From Corylus avellana (taxonomy: Eukaryota > Streptophyta > Magnoliopsida > Fagales > Betulaceae), in contig NC_081547.1 in the NCBI RefSeq assembly GCF_901000735.1, positions 20,460,838-20,524,837 of the forward strand: a stretch of 64,000 nt of DNA, written 5' to 3'. Each line of letters starts with the position of its first letter. Position 1 is the first letter of the stretch. Positions 1-12,528 of this stretch are shown one piece after another. The notes under the pieces were generated by a model. That model was not told the DNA's origin. It did no database searches and worked only from the letters and a program-made list of their open reading frames with translations. The position numbers were made by a program, and so were the translations under genes.

Positions 1-142
1 ACCCCAAAATTATATGTATATATTTCTTTTTACCTAGCCAACACACTGCTCCCCTAAAGTCCAAAACTCACTCTCTTTCGTTCTTTCTATCTCAAAGACT
101 CGATACTTAATGATTTAGTACTTTTAAGAGACGATAAAGTGC

Positions 143-182
<40 letters not shown>

Positions 183-363
183 CCGACATGTTACATTTCT
201 AATATATTAATTTAAGCACATATTTATGAACTTTTATAGATATTTTTTTGTGATGCATATATTGTGAGAATTACCAAACTTTTAGGGTGGGGAAAATTTT
301 TACTACGCTAAAAAAAAAATTTTTAGCAACACCCCCAATATAAATTGTTTGATTCCACCACTG
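1..363. mobile_element. hAT-like non-autonomous element, right part (left end outside window)
   Basis: The sequence is collinear with the complete element at 12979-13455 (same AT-repeat, same TAGTGCC..ACATGTTACATTTC block). It ends with CCACCACTG at 355-363, followed by CCTGCAGA (364-371), the same 8-bp target duplication that flanks the complete copy. The insertion therefore predates duplication of the surrounding unit. An (AT)n microsatellite lies at about 144-178. No coding capacity is seen. Confidence 0.6.
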
Positions 364-611
364 CCTGCAGAGATGGACAACTTTGCCATTAGCTGGCCCC
401 AAAACGAGGGCTTGAGGGCTCTCGCCCATAAAAAAAATGTAGTTGGAGGTAGTGAGTCGGAGGAGCTATTCACAATAATAATTTTGAGAGGGGAGCATGT
501 TTTCAATGCATATGTATAAGTAGGTAGTATATAGAATGGAGCATGGGGTATATGGTATCTTAGCTATAATAACCTTCCTGATTCCTTATGTATTGTTCTG
601 CCCTAAATAAA
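364..611 (+). pseudogene. Possible 3' terminal exon of an unrecognised gene, with poly(A) signal
   Basis: From 364 an open frame of about 50 codons (EMDNFAISWPQNEGLRALAH...) runs to a TAA at 517-519. An AATAAA (606-611) follows about 90 bp later, which is what a 3' terminal exon looks like. The homologous copy after 12952 is preceded by a good splice acceptor (TTTGACTTTGCAG) and is in frame across the transposon insertion site, but there a TAG replaces a GAG codon. I do not recognise the protein. The gene would lie downstream of the TCX gene, in opposite orientation. Coding status is an inference from frame conservation only. Confidence 0.3.
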
Positions 612-2103
612 AGACTTTATATACTTGTCTTTGTGTTCAACTTTCTTGTGCTTTCCATATCAAGCAACTTACTTTGTGTGTCCACCAAACGATTAACGCT
701 ACATACTATCTTCATGTTTCACAATATTTTATTCGGCTGATGTGTCACGTCATCATTTGATTTAAAAGAAGAAAATTTCAAGGATTGATGAACACTGTCA
801 CATCAACTCAGCAGAATGAGAGTTAAATGTGGATATAGTATATAGCATTACTCTAAGCAAATCAAGCTAAGGTAACTCCAAACCACGCCATAAGGCAAAA
901 AAGAATATAAAATGAATCATTCATGCCTTGGGAACAAGAAGACAAAAGTAATATCCCAATTTAGTGGCAGGAAAAAAAATAAAAACAAAAGTCCGTTATT
1001 CTCATCAATTTTGATTGGTGCAACTTTCCAATAAGGCAATAATCTTTTTTTCTTTTTTAAATTCCATGTTGGTGCCTTGGTGGAGTAATGGCTGGCGTGA
1101 TGCCTGCTTAGAGGTACCAAAATATATGTTAGCATTCATGTCCGGTTTAGCAAATGTTTATATAAAATTTAACTAAAGAAATTTTTTTTATTATTATTAT
1201 TTTAACTACTCACTTTTTAAACGCACCTACATCCGCTTTAGTATTTTAACTATATACTTTTAGTGTATATATATATTACTTTCATTATTCCCAAATGATC
1301 TGGACCCACATTCATTTAAGAAAAAAATAATAATATAAATATATTTATTTATTTAATGAACCAGATCATTTGGGAAAAATGAATTTGAAAAAAAAGTGTT
1401 GGAATGTCTAGTATTATCCTATTTTGAGTGTATTATTGTGGTACTTAAATCCAATATGAATGTAAATATCAAGTTGCAAAACTAGATAAATTAGGGTGGT
1501 TTTCAGAGAAAACTTAGGCCTCCTTCAAACCTAAGTTTAAATTCAAATTTTCTGAATGACTTTTATTAGGAGAAACATTACTTAATCCCCTAAACTTCCA
1601 CGCTTTTTGAAATTATCCTCCCGAAATTCAAAAACTATTAATTTAAGGTATCGATTCAATTTTTTGCAACATCCCCTTCCGTTAGAGTTTTCCATTAAAT
1701 ATAGTTAAAATTCTCAAAGTACCCATATTTTTTATTATAAAAAAATATATATAAAATAAAAAGTTATAAAAATTCAGGGTTGATCAGTATTTAATCGAAT
1801 TTGCAAACAGATAAGGTAGATAATACTCAAAATAATAATACAACTAATTTGAATCCCAATTGATAAAAATACCTACTAATTCCTATTAAATAAAATCCTA
1901 TTTTACATTTTAAAACAACTTCAAACCTTATCCGTAACACAATCTAAATGTGATAAATGTAAGTTGCCCATAACAATTTAAGCATTACCAAATGAGAACT
2001 CTTTTATCACATGTAAAATTTGAACTATTTTCTTCATCTGCATGTGATCAGTCCTCAATTTTTAGGATTCTTTCCACTTTCTGTTAGAATTTTTCACGCT
2101 GTG
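612..2103. other. Non-coding, AT-rich flank; homology with copy 3 flank starts near 1198
   Basis: No gene seen. From about 1198 to 2100 the sequence is clearly homologous to 19941-20817, so this is the downstream flank of the TCX gene inside the duplicated unit. A MITE-like stretch near 1570-1700 (AGGAGAAACATTACTTAATCC...) resembles the element in the last large PWP2 intron. The 612-1198 part has no counterpart in copy 3, where a hAT-like element abuts the homology instead. Confidence 0.5.
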
Positions 2104-2596
2104 TTTGGCAAACCATTTTTTTTTTTTTTAAAAGTGAAATTTCATTCTTTCATTCATTCTTACAAATAAGACATTACAAACTATCCAAGCATACAATGGC
2201 ATGCAAAAATTCAAGATATATACTTTCTCAATAGATGTTTAGAGCGCCGCCTTTGCCAAAATACGTGCCACCATATTTGCTTCCTTTTTTGTGTGCACCA
2301 TCTTCCAATTAAGTCTGTACAAGACAATCTTTGCATCCTCAATCAAATTACCATACCTCTACCGCAGTCGGTCATCAGTTCGATAAGCATGAAGTATTGA
2401 CATAACATAAAAAGTAAAATAAGTTTTGAGTTTTTTTGTTTGAATAATAATAAAAAATAAATGATGCAATATAAAAGCGAAATAAGATAATAAATTTTGT
2501 GAGAAAATAGTAAAAAAAATTGTTTTGAAAAGATGTTAATTTTTTTCCCCATAGAAGTGAGAATAAGGGGAAGAAAAGGAAAGAGGGTTTGCCAAA
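2104..2596 (-). mobile_element. TIR element with embedded LINE RNase H tail fragment (copy 1)
   Basis: Bounded by the 11-bp inverted repeat TTTGGCAAACC (2104-2114) and its reverse complement (2586-2596), with AT-rich interior typical of a MITE. Inside, after a poly(T) run, the minus strand at about 2342-2239 encodes the end of a LINE-type RNase H domain (WKMVHTKKEANMVARILAK, then stop TAA at 2239-2241). The HTK.EAN.VA core is the usual C-terminal signature of the RVT_3 RNase H domain. The same block is present downstream of the other two TCX copies, so it was in the ancestral unit. Confidence 0.5.
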
Positions 2597-2865
2597 CCCA
2601 TATATATTGAACACTTTCCATCTCTTTTAGATTAAAGTGAAGAGTCAAATTCACAATGGTGGCACAAGTCAAATATTACTTGTTTATTCATGAGTCTAAA
2701 TAAAAAATTAAAAATTAAAAATTAAAATTATAGCCGCAAGCATGTTATAGTCAAACATTGTTATGGTTACTGTCATTAATAGGAGACATAACCTCTTCTA
2801 TTTACATCAATACTAAAATTATTGTATGGGGTAAGAGAAGGGAAAGAAGGCACAGCATGCAAACT

Positions 2866-4026
2866 TTATTTTTTCTCACTCTGATTTGGGGAGCTAGCTT
2901 TCACCGCGTCCTGGAGCATGGCAGATATATCAACCTCCCCCATTAAATCATCCATCGAAGATACTGCCGAACTCAGGAGGTCCTTCCCATGTTGGTGAGA
3001 AATGCACCATACTCGCATCATTTCCACCCTCTGCAACCTCCAGCTTCTCATAAGAGGGTTTATCACATCTTTCAGCTCTCTTGTATGCTGTTTTCATAAT
3101 TCCAGGGTTTTGGATAGTTAGTTGTATGTAACTAGAGAAAAGAGATAATAAAAAAACCTCTAATATCCATTTTGATGCAAACTGTCTATATTTAGTGCTT
3201 GTGATTTGCTTGTCAATGAAAATGCATTCTCCAACATAACATTTAAAGATTATTTGTCTCCAGTATATAACGACAGATATATATACTACAACTCATAACT
3301 CAGACAATGATCACTCTTCCCCAATATGAAGAGTAAGAAAATTCTTAGACTAAGACCTGCACATATCACAAAAGAGTGTATATATCGAATGTCAGATAGT
3401 AAACTAAGTCAACTAACACACTAGCTGCTCACTGATATCAAGAGATTATTGGCAACTTGCTAGCATCATTCAGACCAAGAATGCTCAAATACATTTGTTA
3501 ATAATTGTTTTAAAAAAATTATTCCATTTGTTAAAAGTATCACCAATCACCCTCAACTGTTATTGTCAGCACAAAAGCATCCATCATTTTGTCCAATGCC
3601 ACAGATAAAGAGTTTTAGAATTTGTTTGGGATTGCATTTGAGAAATAAAGCTTTTAAGTTAAAAAGAGTTTTTGGACAAAAACTTCATTTTTAAGCTTTT
3701 GTCAAAAGTCTTTTTTTGGCTATTTTTAGGTTTTTTGAACCCTTAAAAGCTCTTTTAATTTTTTTTACCAAACGAGTATATATATATATTTTTTTCAAAC
3801 TGACTTTGAGTATTAAAAGCACTTTTAAACTCCTCAAATACAATCCCAAAAAGGCTCTTAGCCACACTATGTGGCCCTCTCAAACTGTATTTTTTAACTT
3901 GCCGAAGTTTGAAATTAATATAAATCATATCCCATGGCGAAAACGTATGACTGTTACGAGTTCAATAAGACTGCATTTATGATGGCAAAACATGCTAAAT
4001 TTTACCAAAATAAACTACAGACCAGA

Positions 4027-4059
<33 letters not shown>

Positions 4060-6797
4060 ACCTGTCTTCTTCCCAAAAGAATTTTGGCAACCCTGGCATC
4101 GACATCCATCGGAGCATCCGACTTTAGCCTTAAATAGAGATTAGAATTAGTCAAAGAGCGAAAATGCATACATACTTCCTATCCCAACTTCCTTATCTTG
4201 TTTGAACTTGATGTTTTAAAATTTCATTTCAAACAAAAAAGCAGTGACAATCAGTATGACATGAATTTCGGGAATGTCATGCCACATTTATTAGGAAGGA
4301 GATTCAGAATAATGCAGTTGGAACACCATTTCCTGATATTATTTGCTAAAACAAACATCAAGCCATCACTGTAGAATGAACCTGATAACATTGACAATAT
4401 CTTTTGAAACACTCTGACTTCCTGCAATTGCATCCTATTTTGTGCCTAGCTGAAGATGGAGTATTCTGGTTCCCTTCTTCCTGCAGAGTTCTTTTGCTTA
4501 TATATTTAATTCAATCACAATAAAGAACAAGATAGATACTCTGATAAGTGATTACCATAACATTTTTAGGAGAGTCAGTGGCATGCGTAATAATCTTTGG
4601 AGTAAATGCAAGAGGATTACGAGATTCAATTTGCTGCCGTGTATCAAGAACCAAGTCATCATATTCAGGTTTGTTAATACAGCTTTCACATGAACAACAA
4701 TCCACGCAATAAAGTCCAGCTGCAAAGCACTTACAATAACTACAAATGACAAAGAATACAACTGAATCAAACTGCAACAGCAAAGGCAGCTTAAAAGTTG
4801 AATGTTTTAGAAAAACGATACCATCAGAAAATCTGTCATCGTTTATAAGCTCCTAATTTCATTCACAAAATTCCTTCCATTAAAAATAAAAAAATAAAGG
4901 TTTAACAAGCTGAAGCTTCTTAGATATTACATTTTTACTAAATACATTTCAACATTCTGCCAAAAGCCCAGGTAAGAAGATACAAGTTTTAAAATGTGCT
5001 CAACACATGCCTCCAGTGCACTTACAGTTTCAAGCATTTGGACTTCCTACAACTACATCGTGTGCAGCCATCACTCTCACGTTTGTTTGCTGCCCTTTTC
5101 CTGCATGCATCCCAAAAACTCAAGTTGGCTTACTGTGAAAAACTAAATGAAGCATGACTAAGACAATAAAAGCATACTTGCCTTTTCCTTGTGCGGCTTA
5201 CTTGGTTCGATGACTCCACACTGTCAGAATTTTGTGAAGTGGACATTCTCCCCTCACCAGAAGCCACCTGCTGCTCAATTTGTGTCAAAGAAAAAGAATC
5301 ACATGGGGGATTCAGACTATTAATGGCATAAGTGGCTGCCACACCAGCTTGACTTTCCTGCTGATCTACATCTGCATGAGAAAACATTGGCCTAGCTACA
5401 GCTGAAATTGAGATACTATTTGGGTCCTCAGGCACTAGGTTATCTTGTGAACTCAGGTACCCAGTTGAGTTCTTGCTTGCAAACATATCCGAGTCGAAGA
5501 CCACAGATCTGCCGATGCTATTTACATGCAAACCAATACCAGAAGGAAGGGGAGACAATATTGCAGAATTTCCACTTGTCTGAGTGGATCTAACCACTTC
5601 AAAAGGGCAGAAAGGGAACTGGGAATTTATGGACCGAGCATAGCTGACTGACTCCCAAGTGTTGGGGATTGTTCTTCTCTTGCCATGAGGTACAGCTGAA
5701 ATATATTGAAATTGCTTTAGGCTTGAATACCTAAACAGCACACTATCACGTTTATTATATAGAGTAATGTACAGTTTGAATTCTATATAATCTTTTCAAG
5801 AGAATTTGAATATGATACTAGAGTCCTACTTAGAGTACAATGTTATCTCTTAGAATATAAGATAAATAAGGAGATAAATATATGAGGAGATAATATAGAA
5901 GAAAAATATTATCTCCTTCTTGATCTACATTCCTCTGGTGGCTTATCTTTGAAGTGGTCTTCTCTAATATGGTCTTTATCTCTAACAACAGCCACATTCT
6001 TCAAGTTTCGTAGGCTATCCCTTGAATTTGCCATATTTCCAGTAGCTACACTCTTGCAGTTCAAAATGAAGATGTCTACGTGTACTGTGTTGGTGATAAT
6101 TGGCCTCCTTCATTTCAATACTCAAATTACTCTACTGCACAAAATCTTAAAAGAAATGACAAGGATAGATTACCTTCTCTCATGATGCATATGAAAGATC
6201 CTTATCAGGCAATTCAGTCACGTTCTTCCAATTTCATGGTTGCTAAGGATGATCATCCCAAAAGAGATAAAAATTGAACACAAAGATGATGCAAATAGTG
6301 ATCTAAAACTTTTCTCCAAAAGTAATTTCTGTCATTCCATATAGTGAACTTTAGACATACTAGATATAACTTAGTACAACTAAATTAAAGACAAGTTGTA
6401 TTGCTAAAATGATTGAAACCCAGTTACCATAATCAAATTCTCCCAAAAAGCCAAAATTATTTCTTTGATTGCTTAGAAAATGTTGAAGTAAAGAATTATA
6501 ACAAAAAAAAAATTAACTTCCACGAAACCTATCATCATTCATGTCCATAAACAAATCCACAAGCGACCATCAAATTATACTACAGTGCCAACTCATAAAA
6601 AAAAATAAAAAAATAAAAAAATGAAAATAGAGAAATAAACCCTATTTCTTTTTCTTGTTTCACTATTTTCTCACCAAACAAACAGTCTGTGAACGCAACC
6701 AAACACTACTAAAAATTTGAACGCTTACCTGCATTTCCAAAGACTTCGCCGAAGATGACAACGGGGCGGCGACCTGATTGCGCTTAGGAGGATCCAT
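2866..6797 (-). pseudogene. TSO1-like CXC (TCX/CRC) gene, copy 1, degraded
   Basis: TCX proteins are nuclear DNA-binding proteins with two cysteine-rich CXC motifs; relatives act in MuvB/DREAM-type cell-cycle repression. Exons visible on the minus strand: 6729-6797 (ATG, 23 codons), 5182-6107, 5026-5100, 4556-4739, 4382-4480, 4062-4128, and a terminal exon ending near 2866. CXC1 reads CTRCSCRKSKCLKLYCKCF..., followed by the family hallmark [15 protein letters not shown]2 reads [20 protein letters not shown] plus GCSDGCRCQGCQN. Lesions: the N-terminal exon kept in copy 3 is absent, an 11-bp deletion lies after HLHFE (near 6062), a 296-bp insertion splits the 5182-6107 exon, and a 4-bp insertion near 2951 creates a stop at 2948-2950, about 25 residues early. 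The start of the terminal exon is not resolved. The CXC core is well preserved, so loss is recent. Confidence 0.85.
5697..5992. mobile_element. 296-bp insertion in the copy 1 TCX exon, 5-bp target duplication
   Basis: Copies 2 and 3 read GGCACAGCCACATTC without interruption. Copy 1 has ACAGC at 5692-5696, then about 291 bp of unrelated AT-rich sequence, then ACAGC again at 5988-5992 and the exon resumes. The insert has stretches rich in GGAGATAA/TTATCTCC, a short inverted arrangement, and no open frame of note. A 5-bp duplication fits several element classes (LTR fragment, MITE); I cannot assign a family. It introduces multiple stops into the TCX frame. Confidence 0.7.
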
Positions 6798-6917
6798 TAA
6801 CGAATATTCAGTTTTCTCGTAAAAGTTTTTTTTTTTTTTTTTTGAAAATAGTTTTCTCGTAAAAGTGACGTGCTTACATAGATTTTGTACTCTTTTTTTT
6901 TTCTTATTCAATTCGAA

Positions 6918-8040
6918 CCTTAATATATTATCACTATAATTTATATGATTATATCATATGATCAATTGATCATTAAATCATTTGATCATATAATAAAAAA
7001 TTATAAATATATAATATGACATAACTCATAAGTCATAAGTATGTAAGTTCATACTAATATAACAATTAAGTATCTAGACACTTAATTCCAATGTATGTTA
7101 TAAACTTATAAGTCTATATATGTTACAAATTATAATTATATATTATACATATATGCAATTATGCATATTGAATAATATAAATGTATAAAATCAATACTTA
7201 ATCATATGATTCAATGACAATTCAAATACTTATTAAAGTTAATCATGTTATTAATGTACAATGATAATGTGATTCGTATAATATCAAATTAAGTAATTGA
7301 CATTGGATTAAACAATGTGTTACTTCTAGCCACAATTAAAGTATTAATGTATTATCATTCTAATTTATATGATTATATAATAACAAATTATACATATATA
7401 ATATGACATAAGTCATAAGTATACCAATTCATACTAATATAACAATTAAGTACCTAGAGACTTAGTTCCAATGTATGTTATAAACTTATAAGTCTATATA
7501 TGTTATAAATTATAATTATACATATACACATATTGAATAATACAAATGTATAAGATCAATACTTAATCATGTGATTCAATGACAATTTAAATACTTTATT
7601 CAAGTTAATCATATTATTAATGTACAATTATAATGTAATTTGTTTAATATCAATTGTTTAACTATTTTCTATTTTCAATTGTATAATATCAAGTTCTACT
7701 CAATTCTATTTTATATTTTCAACTGATTTGTATAATATCAAGTTAATCATATTATTTTTTTTAAAACTATTTTCTCTTAATTTCTTAGTAATTTTTTAAA
7801 CCAATTGTTTTATGCAAAACCAATGGGTATATATTCATCATTTTCTTGATTTCATCTAACCCTAAGTCCTAACACTCTCTCTCTCTCCCACCTGCCTCCC
7901 TCTCACTCTCACTCGTCACCGTTTTTCCCTCCATCACACTCCTGTCACTGTCTCCCTCTCACTCTCGGCATTGTCGCCACTTGCTGGGACTGTCTCTCCT
8001 CACAGGTCGTTGTTGCTACTCTGTCTCTGTTGCCGCTCGA
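6918..8040. mobile_element. Internal fragment of the CTAACCG hAT-like family at the copy 1 / copy 2 junction
   Basis: From 6918 the TCX upstream region is lost and replaced by sequence collinear with about 25690-26780, the interior of the hAT-like element in copy 3 (for example the AATCAATTGATCATTAAATC and CATAAGTCATAAGTAT blocks, and the CT-rich stretch ending GTTGCCGCTCGAC). At 8041 it switches into the RNase H tail block of copy 2. Both ends are therefore breakpoints and neither carries the element's own termini. No gene is present in this kilobase. Confidence 0.7.
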
Positions 8041-8516
8041 CAATGTTCATCATTCATTCATTCTTACAAATCAGATATTACAAACTATCCAAGCATACAA
8101 TGGCATGCAAAAATTCAAGATACTCCACCATTCAAATTTTCCCAATAGATGTTTAGAGCGCCACCTTTGCCAAAGTACGTGCCGCCATATTTGCTTCCCT
8201 TTTTGTGTGCACGATCTTCCAATTAAGTATGTGCAAGACGATCTTTGCATCCTCAATCAAATTACCATACATCAACCGCAGGCAGTCATTAGTTTGATAA
8301 GCATGAAGTATTGACATAACATAAAAAGTAAAATAAGTTTTGAGTTTTTTGTATGAATAGTAATAAAAAATAAATGATGCAATATAAAAGCGAAATGAGA
8401 TAATAATTTTTGTGAGAAAATAGTAAAAAACATTGTTTTGAAAAAACGTTAATTTTTTCTTTTTTTCCCCTTAGAAGTGAGAATAAGGGAAAGAAAGGGA
8501 AAGAGGGTTTGCCAAA
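8041..8516 (-). mobile_element. TIR element / RNase H tail block (copy 2, left end missing)
   Basis: Homologous to 2140-2596 but begins abruptly at 8041. The minus strand again encodes the RNase H end (WKIVHTKREANMAARTLAK, then TAA), and the right inverted repeat GGTTTGCCAAA is at 8506-8516. The left inverted repeat was lost at the junction with the hAT fragment. Confidence 0.5.
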
Positions 8517-8777
8517 CCCATATATATTGAACAATTTACATCTCTTTTAGATTAAAGTCACAGTCAAATTCACAATAGTGGCACAAGTCAAATATTACCA
8601 GTTTATTCATGAGTCTAAATAAAAAATAAAAAATAAAAATTATAGCCGCAAGCATGTTATAGTCAAACATTGTTATGGCTACTGTCAATAATAGGAGACA
8701 AAACCTCTACTATTTACAGCAATACCAAAATTATTGTATGGGGTAAGAGAAGGGAAAGAAGGCACAGCCTGCAAACT

Positions 8778-11700
8778 TTATTTTTTGTCTCTCTGATATG
8801 GGGAGCTAGCTTTCACCTCGTCCTTGAGCAAGGCAGCTATATCAACCTCCCCCATTAACTCATCGAAGATACCGTCGAACTCAGGAGGTCCTTCCCATGT
8901 TGGTGAGAAATGCTCCATACTGGTATCATTTCCACCCTCGGCAACCTCCAGCTTCTCATAAGAGGGTTTATCACATCTTTCAGCTCTCCTGTATGCTGTT
9001 TTCATAATTCCAGGGTTATGGATAGTTAGTTGTATGTAACCAGAGAAAAGAGATAATAAAAAAACCTCTAATATCCATTTTGATGCAAACTGTCTGTATT
9101 TAGTGCTTCCGATTTGCTTGTCAATGAAAATGCATTCTCCAACATAACATTCAAAGATTATTTGTCTCCAGTATATAATGACAGATATATATACTACAAC
9201 TCATCACTCAGACAATGATCACTCTTCCCCAATATGAACTGTAAGAAAATTCTGAGACTAAGGGCTGCACATATCACAAAAGAGTGTATATATCGAATGT
9301 CAGATAGTAAACAAAGTCAACCAACTCATTAGTGCTCACTGATATCAAGAGATTATTGGCAACTTGCTAGCATCATTCAGACCAAGAATGCTCAAATATA
9401 TTTATGCATAATTATTTTAAAAAAATTATTCCATTTGTTAAAAGTATCACCAATCACCCTCAACTGTTATTGTCAGCACAAAAGCATCCATCATTTTGTC
9501 CAATGCCACAGATAAAGAGTTTTAGAGCCTGTTTGAAATTGCGTTTGAGAAATAAAGGTTTCGAGTTAAAAAGAGCTTTTAGGCAAACGCTTCATTTTTA
9601 AGTTTTTGCCAAAAATGTTTTTTGGCCATTTTTAGGCTTTTTGAACCCTTAAAAGCTCTTTTAATTTTTTAACCAAACGAGNNNNNNNNNNNNNNNNNNN
9701 NNNNNNNNNNNNNNNNNNNNNNNNNNNNNNNNNNNNAAAAAGCAGTGACAAGCAGTATGACATGAATTTTGGGAATGTCACGCCACATTTATTAGGAAGG
9801 AGATTCAGAATAATGCAGTTGGAAGGAACAACATTTCCTGATATTATTTGCTAAAAAAAACTTCAAGCCATCGCTGTAGAATGAACCTGATAACATTCAC
9901 AATATCTTTTAAAACACTCTGACTTCCTGCAATTGCATCCTCTTTTTGCCTGGCTGAAGATGAAGTATTCTGGTTCCCTACTTCCTGCAGAGTTCTTTTG
10001 CTTATATATTTAATTCAATCACAATAAAGAACAAGATAGATACTCTGATAAGTGATTACCATAATATTTTTAGGAGAGTCAGTGGCATGCGTAATGATCT
10101 TTGGAGTAAATGCAAGAGGATTACGAGATTCAATTTGCTGCCGTGTATCAAGAACTAAGTCATCATATTCAGGTTTGTTAATACAGCTTTCACATGAACA
10201 ACAATCCACACAATAAAGTCCAGCTGCAAAGCACTTACAATAACTGCAAATGACAAAGAATACAACTGAATCAAACTGCAACAGCAAAGGTGGCTTAAAA
10301 GTTGAATGTTTTAGAAAAACGATACCATCAGAAAATCTGTCATCGTTTATAAGCTCATAATTTCATTCACAAAATTCCTTCCATTAAAAATAAAAAAATA
10401 AAGGTTTAACAAGCTGAAGCTTCTAAGATATTACATTTTCACTAAATACATTTCAACATTCTGCCAAAAGCCCAGGTAAGAAGATACAAGTTTTAAAATG
10501 TGCTCAACACATGCCTCCTGTGCACTTACAGTTTCAAGCATTTCGACTTCCTACAATGACATCGTGTGCAGCCATCACTCTCACGTTTGTTTGCTGCCCT
10601 TTTCCTGGATGCATCCCAAAAACTCAAGTTGGCTTACTACGAAAAACTAAATGAAGCATGACTAACAATAAAAGCATACTTGCCTTTTCCTTGTGCGGCT
10701 TACTTGGTTCGACGACTCCACACTGTCAGCATTTTGTGAAGTGGACATTCTCCCCTCATCGGAAGCCACCTGCTGCTCAATTTGTGTCAAAGAAAAAGAA
10801 TCACATGGGGGATTCAGACTATTAATGGCATAAGTGGCTGCCACACCAGCTTGACTTTCCTGCTGATCTACATCTGCATGAGAAAACATTGGCCTAGCTA
10901 CAGCTGAAATTGAGATACTATTTGGGTCCTCAGGCACTAGCTTATCTTGTGAACTCAGGTACCCAGTTGAGTTCTTGCTTGAAAACATATCCGAGTCCAA
11001 GACCACAAATCTGCCGATGCTATTTACATGCAAACCAATACCAGAAGGAAGGGGAGACAATATTGCAGAATTTCCAGTAGTCTGAGTGGATCTAACCACT
11101 TCAAAGGGGCAGAAAGGGAACTGGGAATTGATGGACCGAGCATATCTGACTGACTCCCAAGTGTTGGAGATTGTTCTTCTCTTGCCATGAGGCACAGCCA
11201 CATTCTTCAAGTTTCGTAGGCTATCCGTTGAATTTGCCATATTTCCAGTAGCCACACTCTTGCAGGCTATATCAGGTTCAAAATGAAGATGTCTACGTGT
11301 ACTGTGTTGGTGATAATTGGCCTCCTACATTTCAATACTCAAATTACTCTACTGCACAAAATCTTAAAAGAAATGACAAGGAGAGATTACCCTCTCTCAT
11401 GATGCATATGAAAGATCCTTATCAGGCAATTCAGTCACGTTCTTCCAATCTCATGGTTGCTAAGGATGATCATCCCAAAGGAGATAAAAATTGAACACAA
11501 AGATGATGCAAATAGTGATCTAAAACTTTTCTCCAAAAGTAATTTCTGTCATTCCATATGGTGAACTTTAGACATACTAGATATAACTTAGTACAACTAA
11601 ATTAAAGACAAGTTGTATTGCTAAAATGATTAAAACCCAGTTGCCATAATCAAATTCTCCCAAAAAGCCAAAATTATTTCTTTGATTGCTTAGAAAATGT

Positions 11701-11997
11701 TGAAGTAAAGAATTATAACAAAAAAAAATTAACTTCCACAAAACCTATCATCATTCATGTCCATAAACAAACCCTCAAGCGACCATCAAATTACCCTACA
11801 GTGCCAACTCATAAAAAAAAATAAAAATGGAGAAATAAACCCTATTTCTTTTTCTGGTTTCACTATTTTCGCAGCAAACAAACAGTTTGTGAACGTAACA
11901 AAACACTACTAAAAGATTGAACACTTACCTGCATTTCCAGAGACTTTGCCAGAGATGACAACGGGACGGCGACCCGATTGCGTTTAGGAGAATCCAT
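8778..11997 (-). pseudogene. TSO1-like CXC (TCX/CRC) gene, copy 2, frameshifted in CXC2
   Basis: Exons on the minus strand: 11929-11997 (ATG; MDSPKRNRVAVPLSSLAKSL..), 10684-11324, 10530-10604, 10060-10243, 9887-9984, then a gap of unknown sequence, then a terminal exon with stop at 8778. The 10684-11324 exon encodes the RRHLHFE motif upstream of the CXC region. CXC1 is intact (CTRCHCRKSKCLKLYCKCF). The CXC2 exon is 98 bp instead of 99: one base is missing just before the first cysteines, so [10 protein letters not shown] becomes out of frame. The CXC2b exon falls in or near the N run 9682-9736. The exon equivalent to 29905-30375 is absent, as in copy 1. The terminal exon (ending SSPYQRDKK) remains open. 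I judge it a pseudogene, with the caveat that a single-base change next to a gap could be a sequencing error. Confidence 0.8.
9682..9736. other. Assembly gap (55 N)
   Basis: Compared with copy 1, the flanking bases (ACCAAACGAG and AAAAAGCAGTGACA) are about 460 bp apart, so the gap is longer than its 55 N and hides the CXC2b exon of copy 2. Confidence 0.95.
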
Positions 11998-12022
11998 AAA
12001 CGAATATTCAATTTTCTCGTAA

Positions 12023-12056
<34 letters not shown>

Positions 12057-12528
12057 AAAAATAGTTTTCTACTGTTTACATAGGTTTTGAACTTTTTTTT
12101 TTGTTTTTTTTTAATTCGAACCTTAAATAAGCGGGAAAACTCTAATCACAGGGCACAAGGGTCGGCTTTTGTTTCGGGTGCTCCTAGGCCCATACTAGTC
12201 TTTCCTAACACTTCCCTTAGCTTCCTAGGGAACTAACGTATTACATGCAACGAGTCCACCTCATGTCGTGTCTTGAACTGAAAAACGATGAGACCAAACC
12301 TTTAAAATGGGCTGGATACAGCCAAGGTTTAGGCCTGGCCCATATATGGAACCAGTTCGGGTTTTATTTCGGATGGATCACCCGGTCCATGACCAGCCCC
12401 ACCGGAGAAACCCTAGATAAACCCTAACAAGAGCTTCGAGGTTCATCCTAATCATCTGTTTGGTTGATTGAGAAAATTGAAAGTTTATTATTGTACAATT
12501 TAAAACAGCTTTACCTTTGATTCAAGCG
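11998..12528. promoter_or_regulatory. Shared TCX/PWP2 intergenic promoter, copy 2
   Basis: Separates the TCX ATG (minus) from the PWP2 ATG (plus) by about 530 bp. Two telo-boxes AAACCCTA lie at 12408-12415 and 12419-12426, about 105 bp before the PWP2 start, with TGGGCY-type site II motifs further up (for example AATGGGCTGG near 12308). It is nearly the same as 30980-31539. This copy drives only a truncated PWP2 fragment. Confidence 0.6.
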
